The position numbers and the translations under genes are program-made. A stretch of DNA of 64,000 bases, from positions 248,001-312,000 of the forward strand of contig JAXGQB010000007.1 of NCBI GenBank assembly GCA_040766655.1. The letters are read 5' to 3'. Below, in pieces: positions 16,543-25,187 of this stretch; position 1 is the first letter of the stretch, and each line of letters begins with the position of its first letter. Source of the DNA: JALOOB01 sp040766655 (GTDB lineage Bacteria > Chloroflexota > Anaerolineae > CG2-30-64-16). Below the pieces are notes generated by a model. The model was not told where the DNA came from and ran no database searches. It worked only from the letters and a program-made list of their open reading frames with translations.

Positions 16543-16656
16543 TCAGACGCTGAGAGCCACCTGCAGGATCGCATAGACAACCGTCGCCATGCAGCAGCAC
16601 AGGACAGTTCCAAGAACAGCCAGCAGAATGATCAGTGTCAATGATGACTTCTTCAC
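16543..16656 (-). CDS. 37-residue single-span membrane protein
   Basis: This short gene starts at GTG 16656 with GAGAGG 5 nt upstream. It has two Lys then Ser residues, then one long hydrophobic helix (LTLIILLAVLGTVLCCC and onward) that ends LQVALSV. Three consecutive Cys sit mid-helix. It lies between the metallophosphoesterase and the 134-residue hypothetical, on the same strand. The good ribosome binding site and positive-inside topology support a real small protein; no family was recognised. Confidence 0.5.
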   Translation of the reverse strand: MKKSSLTLIILLAVLGTVLCCCMATVVYAILQVALSV

Positions 16657-16726
16657 GTGCACCTCTCAAGTTACGAAGATCAAAGCCCCTGGGCGCGTGG
16701 CTCGGACCATTGGCTGCCGCCTCTGT

Positions 16727-17596
16727 TCACGGATGACGGGCCGGGGGAAAAGCCCAGCGCCCGGGCCCGTGCTCGCGATCGTAACGCTCCCTGGCGCTGC
16801 GCATATCGACCGCTCCGTCGCCGAACTCCCTGCGCACCCACCAGTTGAAGTCGGAGACGTAGGGCTGGCCGGACATGACTGTCCGGTGGAACATCTCGCC
16901 GAGCACGCCACCGCCGTCCGCCAGGCCCGACCGCCGAAAGGCATCGTCGACCAGCCCGCGGTCGTAGTCTACTCGCCGGATCTCTGCCTGCCAACCCGAG
17001 GCATCTCCCGTCAGCCAGACGTACGCGGCGCGGGGATCCTCGTCGTAAGGGGCTCCGACGGAACCCGTATTGATCACCTGCCATCGTTCGATGGTTCGCA
17101 CCATGGGAAAATGGGTGTGGCCCCCGGCGACCGTCTGCTCTGCGACCGGCGCCAGCTGGCGGGCCGACCAGTCGACGGGCGAATCGGGCCGAAAGCCCAC
17201 GAAGAAGTTGCCCGGCAGGCCGTGCACTAGCCGCACCGCAGGTGCATCCGGCGGGGCAATGGTCAGCTCAAGAGGCAACTTCTCGATGAAAGCGACCTGC
17301 GCTGGCCCGAGCCGGGACCGGGTCCACCAGAGCGTTGCATAGTGCTCCCGGTCGGCGTAGCGCTGCTCCATCCGGGGCGTGCTGAGTTGCATCACGGCAT
17401 CATCGTGATTGCCCACCAGGACCGGCCATGCCCGGCTTGCCAGTAGTTCCAGGGTCTCCGCGGGCCACGCGCACCCGTTGATCAGGTCACCCAGCACGCC
17501 AACTGCGTCCGGGCGATGGCGGTCGATCTCGCCGATGACGGCCTCGAGCGCTGGCAGATTGGCATGGATATCCGACAGTAGCGCGATAGCGGTCAT
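16727..17596 (-). CDS. Metallophosphoesterase (calcineurin-like, YfcE/MJ0936-type)
   Basis: A 289-residue cytosolic phosphoesterase with the dimetal motifs in order: ALLSDIHANLPALEAV (D-x-H), GVLGDLINGCAWP (GDx2xxG), VLVGNHDDAV (GNHD), LVHGLPGNFF and GGHTHFPMV (GH-x-H). These residues bind two metals and hydrolyse phosphoesters; the substrate is unknown. ATG 17596 overlaps the PII-like gene's stop by 4 nt (ATGA), so the two are translationally coupled. This may indicate a nucleotide-signalling role, but that is inference. Confidence 0.88.
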   Translation of the reverse strand: MTAIALLSDIHANLPALEAVIGEIDRHRPDAVGVLGDLINGCAWPAETLELLASRAWPVLVGNHDDAVMQLSTPRMEQRYADREHYATLWWTRSRLGPAQVAFIEKLPLELTIAPPDAPAVRLVHGLPGNFFVGFRPDSPVDWSARQLAPVAEQTVAGGHTHFPMVRTIERWQVINTGSVGAPYDEDPRAAYVWLTGDASGWQAEIRRVDYDRGLVDDAFRRSGLADGGGVLGEMFHRTVMSGQPYVSDFNWWVRREFGDGAVDMRSARERYDREHGPGRWAFPPARHP

Positions 17597-17961
17597 TCGT
17601 TGTCCGAGTGCATCAACAATCTGCCGCGCGTCTTGGAGACCGGCAGCGCGAAGATGATGCCCGTGTTCGGCTGCTCGAGCGGACCCAGGACCCGCTCCGT
17701 CGCGTCGAACAGCCGGTCGACGTCCTCGTCGCTCTTGAGCACGGTGAAGAGCGTCCTGTGGTGGATTTCGCGGTGCCCCAGGAGCGACCGAAGGCCCGGG
17801 AACATCGGGAGGTCGTCCCGCGCACCCAACCCCGCCATGTACCGGCCCGCGCCGCTGCTCTGCAAGATCGTAATGCCGGGGCTGCCGGCATCCCACCAGG
17901 CCAACAGCACGTCCTCGAGTTTGTCCAAATTATCCAGCACCAAAATCACCATCGACGGCAT
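17593..17961 (-). CDS. PII-like signalling protein next to a CPA2 antiporter
   Basis: A 122-residue protein with the ferredoxin-like pattern of the PII superfamily: MVILVLDNLDKLEDVLLAWWDAGSPGITILQSSGAG, a loop region, then HRTLFTVLKSDEDVDRLFDATERVLGPLEQPNTGIIFALPV. The last strand-turn-strand corresponds to the region that closes the GlnB/GlnK nucleotide pocket. The uridylylated Tyr of GlnB is not evident. It starts 11 nt after the antiporter stop and overlaps the phosphoesterase by 4 nt. PII-like proteins often bind and gate a neighbouring transporter, so regulation of the antiporter is a reasonable inference. Confidence 0.65.
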   Translation of the reverse strand: MPSMVILVLDNLDKLEDVLLAWWDAGSPGITILQSSGAGRYMAGLGARDDLPMFPGLRSLLGHREIHHRTLFTVLKSDEDVDRLFDATERVLGPLEQPNTGIIFALPVSKTRGRLLMHSDNE

Positions 17962-17972
17962 CTCATCTCTCC

Positions 17973-19190
17973 TTACCTGGCGCCTGAAGCGGCACTGCCG
18001 GCCGCCGTGCGGCCTGCAAAGGATGCGCGCAGCAGCGGCGGTGTGACCAACGTGGTCACCAGCACCATGATCACGGCGACCGTAATGATATCTTGCGGGA
18101 CAACCCGCGCCGAAACCAGCAGTTGCGCGACGATCAGGCCCACCTCGCCGCGCGAGATCATTCCGATTCCCAATCGCAGGGATTGGCCGTTGTCAAAGCC
18201 TCCGAGACGCGCGCCCAAACCACTGCCCAGCACCTTCGAGATCACCGCCACGAGGGTCAGCAGCGCTGTGATCAGCACCAGGTTGCCGCTCAGCGACCAG
18301 ATGTTGGCATGCAGGCCGATGTTGACGAAGAAGATCGGCACGAAGAAGCCGTAGGTCAGCGAACTGATGCCCTCCAGCGCGCGAACATGCACCTGGGACC
18401 GGCCGGCGAACATGCCGGCCATGAAGCTGCCCGTGATCATCGCGACCCCGCCAAGCGCCTCGGCCGACCATGCGTAAAACATCGCCAGGACCGCACTCGC
18501 GGCCAGCAGACCCTGGCTGATCGGCAGCCTGTCGACGCGATCCAGCAGTCCCGGAACGAACACCCAACCGAGCGTGCCGAAGACCGCGAGGAAGAGCACC
18601 ACCCTCAGGATCAGCAACGCCACCCCGGCGATGCCCCCCGCTCCACCTCCGGCCACAGCCAGAAAAATCGAGACAAGCAGGATCACCACGATGTCATCGA
18701 CGACCGCCGCGCCCAGGAGCGCGATCCCTTCGCGCGTGCGCAGCACTCCCAACTCCAGAAGGGTCTGTGCGGAGATGCTGACGCTCGTCGCAGTCAGGAG
18801 CATGCCGATACCGATCGCCTGCACCAGGGGATAGCCGAAGGGCAGCGCCGTGCCGAGCCCCATGAGCAGCGGGACCGCAACGCCGAGCAGGCCGGCCAGA
18901 ATCACGACCCGGCCCGCACGGCGCATCTGCGCCAGGTCCGCCTCCATGCCAGCCAGGAACATCAGGAAGATGACGCCGATCTCCGCCAGCTCGGTGATGG
19001 TCTCAGCAAGCTGTTCTGAGTTGAAGAAAGCCAGCTCGGGCAGGTTCAACAGGGACGGGCCAAGCAGCAATCCGGCCAGAATCTCGCCCAACACAGCCGG
19101 CTGGCCCAGCTTCGAGCTGAGCAGCCCGGCGAGCTTGGCTGCGGTGATGAGGATGCTGAGTTCCAGGAGCAACTGAAGAATTGGGGACAT
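17973..19190 (-). CDS. Monovalent cation:proton antiporter, CPA2/Kef-type
   Basis: A 405-residue membrane protein with about 12 helices. The start LLLELSILITAAKLAGLLSSKLGQPAVLGEILAGLLLGPSLL is characteristic of CPA2 exchangers. The unwound-helix motif region (ATSVSISAQTLLELGVL) and the Asp pair of the ion site (AAVVDDIVVILLV) are intact, and GMISRGEVGLIVA is the conserved helix near the C-terminus. There is no RCK/TrkA-N domain, so the adjacent PII-like protein may replace it. ATG 19190 with AAGG upstream was chosen over a longer frame to 19280. Confidence 0.9.
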   Translation of the reverse strand: MSPILQLLLELSILITAAKLAGLLSSKLGQPAVLGEILAGLLLGPSLLNLPELAFFNSEQLAETITELAEIGVIFLMFLAGMEADLAQMRRAGRVVILAGLLGVAVPLLMGLGTALPFGYPLVQAIGIGMLLTATSVSISAQTLLELGVLRTREGIALLGAAVVDDIVVILLVSIFLAVAGGGAGGIAGVALLILRVVLFLAVFGTLGWVFVPGLLDRVDRLPISQGLLAASAVLAMFYAWSAEALGGVAMITGSFMAGMFAGRSQVHVRALEGISSLTYGFFVPIFFVNIGLHANIWSLSGNLVLITALLTLVAVISKVLGSGLGARLGGFDNGQSLRLGIGMISRGEVGLIVAQLLVSARVVPQDIITVAVIMVLVTTLVTPPLLRASFAGRTAAGSAASGAR

Positions 19191-19227
19191 TGCAGCCTTT
19201 CCGATGAGTCGATGAAAACAGAGCACA

Positions 19228-19238
19228 ATTATAGCATG
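19228..19238 (-). promoter_or_regulatory. Extended -10 promoter of the antiporter operon
   Basis: On the minus strand CATGCTATAAT gives a perfect TATAAT (19233-19228) with a TGC extension. No clear -35 is seen at the right distance. Confidence 0.55.
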
Positions 19239-19347
19239 ACTGACCCTCGCCGCCGAATCAATCGTCCCTCCGCCGCCCACTGACCTGCCCGGACGGCCCT
19301 GGCAAGTGCTCCTGATCTTTATGTCTACCGGTACGCGGGTCGCGATG

Positions 19348-19377
19348 TTGACAAACGCCCCCTCTGCGCGCTAGACT
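19348..19377 (+). promoter_or_regulatory. Promoter giving a leaderless mRNA for the repeat lipoprotein
   Basis: TTGACA (19348-19353), an 18-bp spacer and TAGACT (19372-19377) are seen. The -10 ends 7 nt before ATG 19385, so transcription should begin at or within a base or two of the start codon. No Shine-Dalgarno sequence is present. Confidence 0.6.
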
Positions 19378-19384
19378 GCTTCCG

Positions 19385-21796
19385 ATGAGAAGACATGACG
19401 CCTCCCCCCTTCTGGTCATTGTGCTGCTCTGCGTGATCGCGGCGGTATCGGCTGGCTGTGCGCGCAACCAGCCCACGCCCACGCCGCCGCCAATGGTAGT
19501 GCCGCCCTTCAGCCAGGGCGAGATCGGCGCGGACGAGGTCGTCATCGACGTGGCGGCAGCCGACGGCGGTTCAGCCACGTTGACCGGCGGCGCGGCGTTG
19601 ACACTGCCCCCGGACGCGCTGGCCCAGGATGCCCGGGTCACCTTTCGCACCGTGGCCGCGCCGCCCGCTCCCATCCCTTCCAGCATCATCGGGGCAGCCT
19701 ATGAACTGGAGATCGATGGCTCGGAGCTGACCGGCGTGGCGCAGGTTCGCCTGCCGCTGCCCGCCGGGGTCACCCTCGACCAATACCAACTCGCGCCCCA
19801 TCGTTGGACCGGACGCCTCTGGGAGCGCGTCACTGCCCGTGACACGAATGGGGGCGTCCAGTTCGGCGTGAGTGCGCCGGGCGTGTTCGCCATCCTGGGC
19901 AGTTGGCGTCTCGCTGACGCCACGCTCGCCCTGGTGAAGCCGGAGACGCTGCCGGGCCAGCAGGCCGTTCCCCTCACGGTCGTCGGCAGGTATCGATACT
20001 CCGCCATTCCCGCGCTGCAGGACGGCCTCGTTCCTGCGCAGCTGACGCTCAAGCAGGACACCTCCGGCGGTGCAGGCCTCGTGTACGGGGATCCGACCCA
20101 GGATGCCACCGTCGACGAGGCGACCGTCTGGTTCAAGCCGGATCCGGCGCAGAGCCAGGGCCTCATCGAGTTCACCCATGTGTTCGAGGTGCTGCCCGGC
20201 CGGGTAGCGTTGAATCCCGGCATCAACACCCGCTTCTACGCCGTGATGCAGGTTGACGACGCAGCCGCGCCCACGCGGCGCGTCAGCACCGGGGTCGAGT
20301 ACACCCAGGTCCTGCCCATCCAGATCCAGGACATGCAGGTCGTCCGCCCCGTGCTGCTGCAGGAGGATCGGCTCGCGCTCAGGTGGAAGATCACGCTCAA
20401 CGACCTGACGTTCCAGACGCCTGAAGCACGCGGCCCCACCCTCGCGCTCCAGCCCATCCTGGATGGTGGCGGCGTCGGCGACTACCGCATCACGCTGGAA
20501 GCCCAAAACGAGGGCGAGTGGGTGACCGTGAGCAACGAGCTGACCATCCAGCTCGCGCTGCGCCCCACCGCGACCCTCCAACCCGGAGAGACGCCTTTAC
20601 CGACGCCCGTCATCGCGTCGGGGGCGACACCCATCCCGGTGGCGCCCCCGGTGGCGCCCACACGGCGCCCCACGCCCGACGACGTCAGCATCGGCGGCAT
20701 TGCCCGGCTCACGCCGACCATCACCCCCACATTGTCCGTTTCAGCCAGTGCGACACCGACGCGGCCCGATTGGGCAAGCGTCTTCTGGGCCGACAGGTAC
20801 GCGGTCGCGCCCGGCGAGTGCACGATCCTTCACTGGAAGGTGGAGGATGTCATCTCCGTCTTCTTCGAGGGGCAGGCCGTCACCGGCAACGAGACGCGCC
20901 AGGTCTGTCCGGCGCAGACCACCACCTACGTCTTGAGCGTCACGGGCAGCAGCGGCAGCCAGGACCGCACCGTCACCGTTCAGGTCGCGGAGGCAGGCGA
21001 ATCGCCGGTGATGTTCACCGCCGAACCTATCCGCATCGCGGCCGGCAGTTGCGCAACACTGACCTGGAGCGCGGTCGACGTCAGGGAGGTGTTCCTCAAC
21101 GGAGCCGGTGTGGCGGGCGTCGCGTCTCAACAGGTGTGCCCGGCACAGACGACCGACTACGAGCTGCGCGTCGTCAACACGGCGGGGCAAACCACGGTGA
21201 AACGCCTCACCATCACGGTCGTGCAGGGAGCGGCGAGCGTAGTGGATGCCGCTTTCTGGGCCGAGCAGTACACCATGCCTCAAGGCGGATGCACGACCCT
21301 GCACTGGAACGTACGAAACGTCGTATCGATCTACCTGGACGGTGACGGGGTGACGGGCGAGGGATCCAGACAGGCCTGCCCGGAAAGCACCCAGTTCTAC
21401 ACCCTGGAGATCATGGATACGTCCGGCCAGGTGAACATCAAGGAAGTCGTCCTGATGGCGGGAGATCCCGGGCTCACCTCACGGGATATCATCGCCCAGG
21501 GCGTGATCGGCTCCATCTCGAGCCAACCGGACGTCAACGTGGCCGAACCCGGGGAGCAGCCCGGCTACGACATCGTCATCGACGGCATCCGGCTGCTGTA
21601 CGCCGGCACGCCCGGCATCAACCTGTCCCGGGCGACCGTCCGGTTGCCCCAAACGGCCATCGACCTGGGCGATAACGGCCCGGTGCATTGGCCCATGCGC
21701 CCCGGACAACAGGTTGAGTTTCGCGCGGGTTGTGACGGCGAGACCTGCTATTTCGACTACTACGCGGACGCCTACCTCTATTGGCGCTCCGAGTAG
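19385..21796 (+). CDS. Surface lipoprotein with three Cys-paired repeats
   Basis: An 803-residue exported protein. A signal peptide with a lipobox-like VSAGC (Cys near residue 25) is followed by a beta-rich region containing a ZU5-like start (EVVIDVAAADGGSATLTGGAALTLPPDAL). A Thr/Pro linker lies at about 395-450. Then come three tandem repeats of about 80 residues starting near 461, 541 and 621. Each has an early Cys (GxCxxLxW) and a late Cys-Pro (CPAQTT or CPEST), suggesting one disulfide per repeat. The C-terminal domain is beta-rich with CDGETCYFDYYADAYLYW. Function is unknown; adhesion or sensing outside the cell is likely. Confidence 0.7.
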   Translation: MRRHDASPLLVIVLLCVIAAVSAGCARNQPTPTPPPMVVPPFSQGEIGADEVVIDVAAADGGSATLTGGAALTLPPDALAQDARVTFRTVAAPPAPIPSSIIGAAYELEIDGSELTGVAQVRLPLPAGVTLDQYQLAPHRWTGRLWERVTARDTNGGVQFGVSAPGVFAILGSWRLADATLALVKPETLPGQQAVPLTVVGRYRYSAIPALQDGLVPAQLTLKQDTSGGAGLVYGDPTQDATVDEATVWFKPDPAQSQGLIEFTHVFEVLPGRVALNPGINTRFYAVMQVDDAAAPTRRVSTGVEYTQVLPIQIQDMQVVRPVLLQEDRLALRWKITLNDLTFQTPEARGPTLALQPILDGGGVGDYRITLEAQNEGEWVTVSNELTIQLALRPTATLQPGETPLPTPVIASGATPIPVAPPVAPTRRPTPDDVSIGGIARLTPTITPTLSVSASATPTRPDWASVFWADRYAVAPGECTILHWKVEDVISVFFEGQAVTGNETRQVCPAQTTTYVLSVTGSSGSQDRTVTVQVAEAGESPVMFTAEPIRIAAGSCATLTWSAVDVREVFLNGAGVAGVASQQVCPAQTTDYELRVVNTAGQTTVKRLTITVVQGAASVVDAAFWAEQYTMPQGGCTTLHWNVRNVVSIYLDGDGVTGEGSRQACPESTQFYTLEIMDTSGQVNIKEVVLMAGDPGLTSRDIIAQGVIGSISSQPDVNVAEPGEQPGYDIVIDGIRLLYAGTPGINLSRATVRLPQTAIDLGDNGPVHWPMRPGQQVEFRAGCDGETCYFDYYADAYLYWRSE

Positions 21797-21831
21797 CGCG
21801 ACCACGTCTCGGGCATCTGAAGCGCCTGTGC

Positions 21832-21837
21832 TATAAT
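21832..21837 (+). promoter_or_regulatory. Extended -10 promoter of degV
   Basis: TGTGCTATAAT with TATAAT at 21832-21837 lies 47 nt before the ATG, which has an AAGGAGG site. No strong -35 is visible. Confidence 0.55.
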
Positions 21838-21884
21838 CCACCAGAATACATTCCTCCTATCATCCTCATTCTCAAGGAGGCCTT

Positions 21885-22724
21885 ATGACGCGCGTTGTGG
21901 CGGATACGACCTGCGGGCTGCCGCAGGATGTCTACCGAGAGTCAGACATTCCGATGATCCCGCAGATCATCAACTTTGGCGAGGAGTCATTCCGGGAAGG
22001 CGTCGACATCGATCCCGCCGCCTTCATGGCGCGACTGCGCAGCGGGAAGGACCTGCCCAAAACGGCAGCGCCCTACCCTGGCGATTTCATCGACGTGTTC
22101 GGCAGGTTGGTCGCGGCGGGTGAGAGCGTCGTGTGCGTCCACCCCTCCACGGACGTCAGCGGCACGGTGCGCTCTGCCGAGACCGCCCGGATGGATTTCC
22201 CCGGCGCGGACATCCGCATCATCGACACCCGCTCGGTCGCCGGTCCGCTCGGGACCATGGTGCTGGAGGCGGACAAAGCGGCGAAGGCAGGAGCGACCGC
22301 GGACCAGGTGGAGGCGGTCGTGCGCGAGTTGATGCCGCGCGCCCGCATCTACTTCCTCGTGGACACGCTGGAGTTCCTGCGCCGCGGCGGGCGCATCGGC
22401 GGTGCCCAGGCATTGATGGGCACGCTGCTGCAGGTCAAGCCCATCCTGACGTTTCGGGAGGGCAAGGTCGATCAGTTCGAGCGTGAGCGCACCAAGAAAA
22501 AGGCCATCGCTCGCATCCACGAGATCATCCTTGCCGAAGCCGCACGCGGCGAGGCTGCACATATCAGCGTCATGCATGCCGGCGTTCCGGATGAGGCACG
22601 TGAGCTGGCGCAGAGCCTGAAGCGGGACCTCGACGCGCCCGACGTCATGGTGATGGACCTGGTGCCGGCGATCATCACCCACGCCGGACCGGGAACCCTG
22701 GCCTTTGGTTTCTTCACGCCCTGA
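21885..22724 (+). CDS. degV: DegV family fatty-acid-binding protein
   Basis: A 279-residue two-domain protein of the DegV/FakB family, which bind a fatty acid for presentation to fatty-acid kinase. Visible features are VVADTTCGLPQDVYRESDIPMIPQIINFG at the start, the Ser/Thr-rich acyl-carboxylate site (PSTDVSGTVRSAE and DTRSVAGPLGTMV), FLVDTLEFLRRGGRIGG, and HAGPGTLAFGFF at the end. No FakA partner is in the window. It has a strong AAGGAGG site and precedes a GNAT protein and a GT28-type glycosyltransferase, which may form one transcript. Confidence 0.9.
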   Translation: MTRVVADTTCGLPQDVYRESDIPMIPQIINFGEESFREGVDIDPAAFMARLRSGKDLPKTAAPYPGDFIDVFGRLVAAGESVVCVHPSTDVSGTVRSAETARMDFPGADIRIIDTRSVAGPLGTMVLEADKAAKAGATADQVEAVVRELMPRARIYFLVDTLEFLRRGGRIGGAQALMGTLLQVKPILTFREGKVDQFERERTKKKAIARIHEIILAEAARGEAAHISVMHAGVPDEARELAQSLKRDLDAPDVMVMDLVPAIITHAGPGTLAFGFFTP

Positions 22725-22733
22725 AGGAGGATC

Positions 22734-23855
22734 ATGTCTCTCGAAATTCGAAAGATCGATACTTCCTCGCGCGGAGATGTGAGGCGCTTCATCGAGCTTC
22801 CGTGGGCCATCTATCGCGGCTGCGAGCAGTGGGTGCCTCCGCTCGTCGACGACGTGAAGACAATGATGAATCGTCGCAGCTACCCGTTCTACCAGCACTC
22901 GGATGCGGATTTCTTCCTGGCAGAACGTGATGGCCGCGCGGTCGGCCGCATTGCCGTGCTGGAAAACCGGCACTACAACGAGCACTGGAGCAGCCACACC
23001 GCGTTCTTCTACCTCTTCGATGCGTTCGACGATGTGGAGGCCGCGTCCGGGCTGTTCGCCGCGATCGAGGCGTGGGCCGGGCGCCGCGGCCTGAACAAGA
23101 TCGTCGGCGCCAAGGGCTTCCTGCAGGGAGACGGCATCGGCGTGCTCGTCGAAGGTTTCGAGCATCACCCCGCGGTCGGAATTCCCTACAACCACGAGTA
23201 CTACGGTCCCCTGATCGAGGCGGCAGGCTACCAGCGCCAGCGTGACTTCATGTCAGCCTACCTGCCCGGCAACGCGACGCTGCCCCCGCGGCTGCATCAG
23301 ATCGCCGAGAAGATGATGGAGCGCCGCGGCTTCACCATCAAGACATTCGAGTCGAAGAAAGAGCTCACCGCCTGGATCCCGGCCATCGTCGATGTCTACA
23401 ACCAGACCTTTCTGGAGAACTGGGAGTTCAACCCCATCACCGAGGCGGAGGGAAAGGTCATCGGCGAACGGCTGCTGTCGATCGCGGATCCGAAGCTCAT
23501 CAAGCTGGTGATGAAGGGCGATGCCATCGCCGGCTTCCTGTTCGGCTTTCCGGACATCTCCGAGGGCATCCGGCGGGCGAACGGCCGGATCTGGCCGTTC
23601 GGCTGGTTCTGGCTCCTGCGCGACATGAAGCGGACGCGTTGGATCAACCTGAACGGAGCCGGCATCCTTGCGCCCTACCGGGGCCTCGGCGTGAATGCGA
23701 TCCTCTACGTCGAGATGGAGAAGACGATCGGCAGCGGCAACTTCGAGCATGCGGACCTGGTGCAGATGGAAGAGCACGTGTTGACCCTCGAGGACACGAA
23801 GACCATGGGGGGACAGATCTACAAGAGGCATCGCATCTATGAAAAACAGCTCTGA
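22734..23855 (+). CDS. GNAT-like acyltransferase-domain protein
   Basis: A 373-residue soluble protein with features of the GNAT fold. It contains FFLAERDGRAVGRIAVLENRHYN (beta-strand pair) and GDGIGVLVEGFEHHPAVGIPYNHEYYGPLIEAAGY, with the C-terminal NGAGILAPYRGLGVNAILYVEMEKT resembling the acyl-CoA pyrophosphate loop (RGLGVN). Homologous long GNAT-like proteins are often annotated only as N-acetyltransferase or hypothetical, and no substrate can be given. It starts 9 nt after degV with GGAGG upstream. Its 3' end overlaps the glycosyltransferase start by 17 nt, so the three genes look co-transcribed. Confidence 0.65.
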   Translation: MSLEIRKIDTSSRGDVRRFIELPWAIYRGCEQWVPPLVDDVKTMMNRRSYPFYQHSDADFFLAERDGRAVGRIAVLENRHYNEHWSSHTAFFYLFDAFDDVEAASGLFAAIEAWAGRRGLNKIVGAKGFLQGDGIGVLVEGFEHHPAVGIPYNHEYYGPLIEAAGYQRQRDFMSAYLPGNATLPPRLHQIAEKMMERRGFTIKTFESKKELTAWIPAIVDVYNQTFLENWEFNPITEAEGKVIGERLLSIADPKLIKLVMKGDAIAGFLFGFPDISEGIRRANGRIWPFGWFWLLRDMKRTRWINLNGAGILAPYRGLGVNAILYVEMEKTIGSGNFEHADLVQMEEHVLTLEDTKTMGGQIYKRHRIYEKQL

Positions 23856-25101
23856 GCGACGCGAAACGCCTTCGGACGCCGATCGACTGAGGCGCATCCT
23901 GATCTTATCCGCAGATGCCGGTTTCGGGCACAAGGCCGCCGCGAACGCCATCGCCGCCGCGTTCGAAGAACGGCATGCCGGCGCCTGCAAGTCCGTCATC
24001 GTGAATCCCCTGGATCATGAGGACGCGCCCGGCCTGCTGGTGGCGGCCCAGGACGACTACGACCGCATGATCAAGGACTCGCCCGATCTCTATCGGGTGG
24101 GTTACCAGGCCTCGGACGGCGCGCTCCCCGTGGGCATCGCGGAGCAGGCATTGACGGTCATGCTGTACGGCGTGATACGCGATCTGTTGGCCGAGCACGA
24201 GCCCGACGTGGTCGTCACCACGTATCCCCTCTACCAGGCCCCGCTGGCCACGGTGGGGGCGCTCGCGCGGCGCCGGACGCCCTTCATGACGGTCGTCACA
24301 GATCTGGTGACCGTGCACAAGCTCTGGTTCCACGAGAGCGCTGAGGCCTGCCTCGTGCCCACCCAGGCCGTGGCCGACAAAGCGATCGAGAGCGGCCTTG
24401 CGCCGCAGCAGGTCGAGATCACCGGCCTGCCGGTCAGCCCGCTGCTTTCCCAACCGGTCGACAAGGCCGCGCTGCGTGCGAAGCTCGGCTGGTCGGACGA
24501 TCGCGTCGTCGCGCTCTTTGCCGGCAGCAAGCGCGTCACCAAGCTGGAGCCCGTGATCCAAATCCTCAACCACTCAGGGCTGCCGCTGGAGCTGGCCGTG
24601 GTGACCGGCGGCAACGAGGAGTTGCTCGATCGCCTCGATGCGGAAGAATGGCACCAGCCGGCCCACGTCTACGGCTTCGTCGATAATCTCTGGGAGATGA
24701 TGCAGGCCGCGGACTTCATCGTCTGCAAGGCCGGCGGACTGATCGTCTCCGAGTCTCTGGCGGTTGGGCTGCCCCTGCTCATGGTGGAAGCCATCCCGGG
24801 GCAGGAGACGGGCAACGCCGGGTACGTCACCAACGGCGGCGCGGGTGCGCTGGTGGATGGACCCACCGAAGCGTTGATGCAGGTGTTCCACTGGATGGAC
24901 CGAGGCGGCGAGGCGCTGCGGAGCGCTGCACGGCAGTCCCGGCAGCTTGGACGCCCGGACGCCGCGGTGCGCATCGCCGACCGGGCACTGGACGTCGCCA
25001 TCCATGGACCCAGGCCGGTGACGCGGGGCCTTGTCGCGCAGTTGCCGCGGCTGCGCGAGTTGCTGGGGCTGGACGCCCCCAAGGCCGAACCGGAGACTTA
25101 G
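23839..25101 (+). CDS. MGDG-synthase-like diacylglycerol glycosyltransferase (GT28 type)
   Basis: A 420-residue protein with an N-terminal MGDG-synthase-type domain (ILILSADAGFGHKAAANAI, the His-containing start motif, and DVVVTTYPLYQAPLA, TPFMTVVTDLVTVHKLWFH). The C-terminal GT-B nucleotide-sugar domain has VVALFAGSKRV, VTGGNEEL, VYGFVDNLWEMMQAADFIVCKAGGLIVSESLA and GQETGNAGYV. Such enzymes make membrane glycolipids from diacylglycerol and UDP-sugars. The C-terminal extension is short and basic. The ATG overlaps the GNAT-like gene by 17 nt; no strong ribosome binding site is seen, suggesting coupling. Confidence 0.85.
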   Translation: MKNSSERRETPSDADRLRRILILSADAGFGHKAAANAIAAAFEERHAGACKSVIVNPLDHEDAPGLLVAAQDDYDRMIKDSPDLYRVGYQASDGALPVGIAEQALTVMLYGVIRDLLAEHEPDVVVTTYPLYQAPLATVGALARRRTPFMTVVTDLVTVHKLWFHESAEACLVPTQAVADKAIESGLAPQQVEITGLPVSPLLSQPVDKAALRAKLGWSDDRVVALFAGSKRVTKLEPVIQILNHSGLPLELAVVTGGNEELLDRLDAEEWHQPAHVYGFVDNLWEMMQAADFIVCKAGGLIVSESLAVGLPLLMVEAIPGQETGNAGYVTNGGAGALVDGPTEALMQVFHWMDRGGEALRSAARQSRQLGRPDAAVRIADRALDVAIHGPRPVTRGLVAQLPRLRELLGLDAPKAEPET

Positions 25102-25118
25102 GATAGTCCGTTAACGCG

Positions 25119-25152
25119 CCAGCGGGACCGATCCAGGTGACGGTCCCGCTGG
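25119..25152. terminator. Shared hairpin between convergent GT28-type gene and rnc
   Basis: A perfect 12-bp inverted repeat (25119-25130 and 25141-25152, CCAGCGGGACCG and its complement) has a 10-nt loop. It lies between two convergent genes and could end transcription from both sides; no strong T-tract follows. Confidence 0.55.
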
Positions 25153-25187
25153 ACTGGTGTTCCTCTGGAAGCACGCACCCGACGCCC

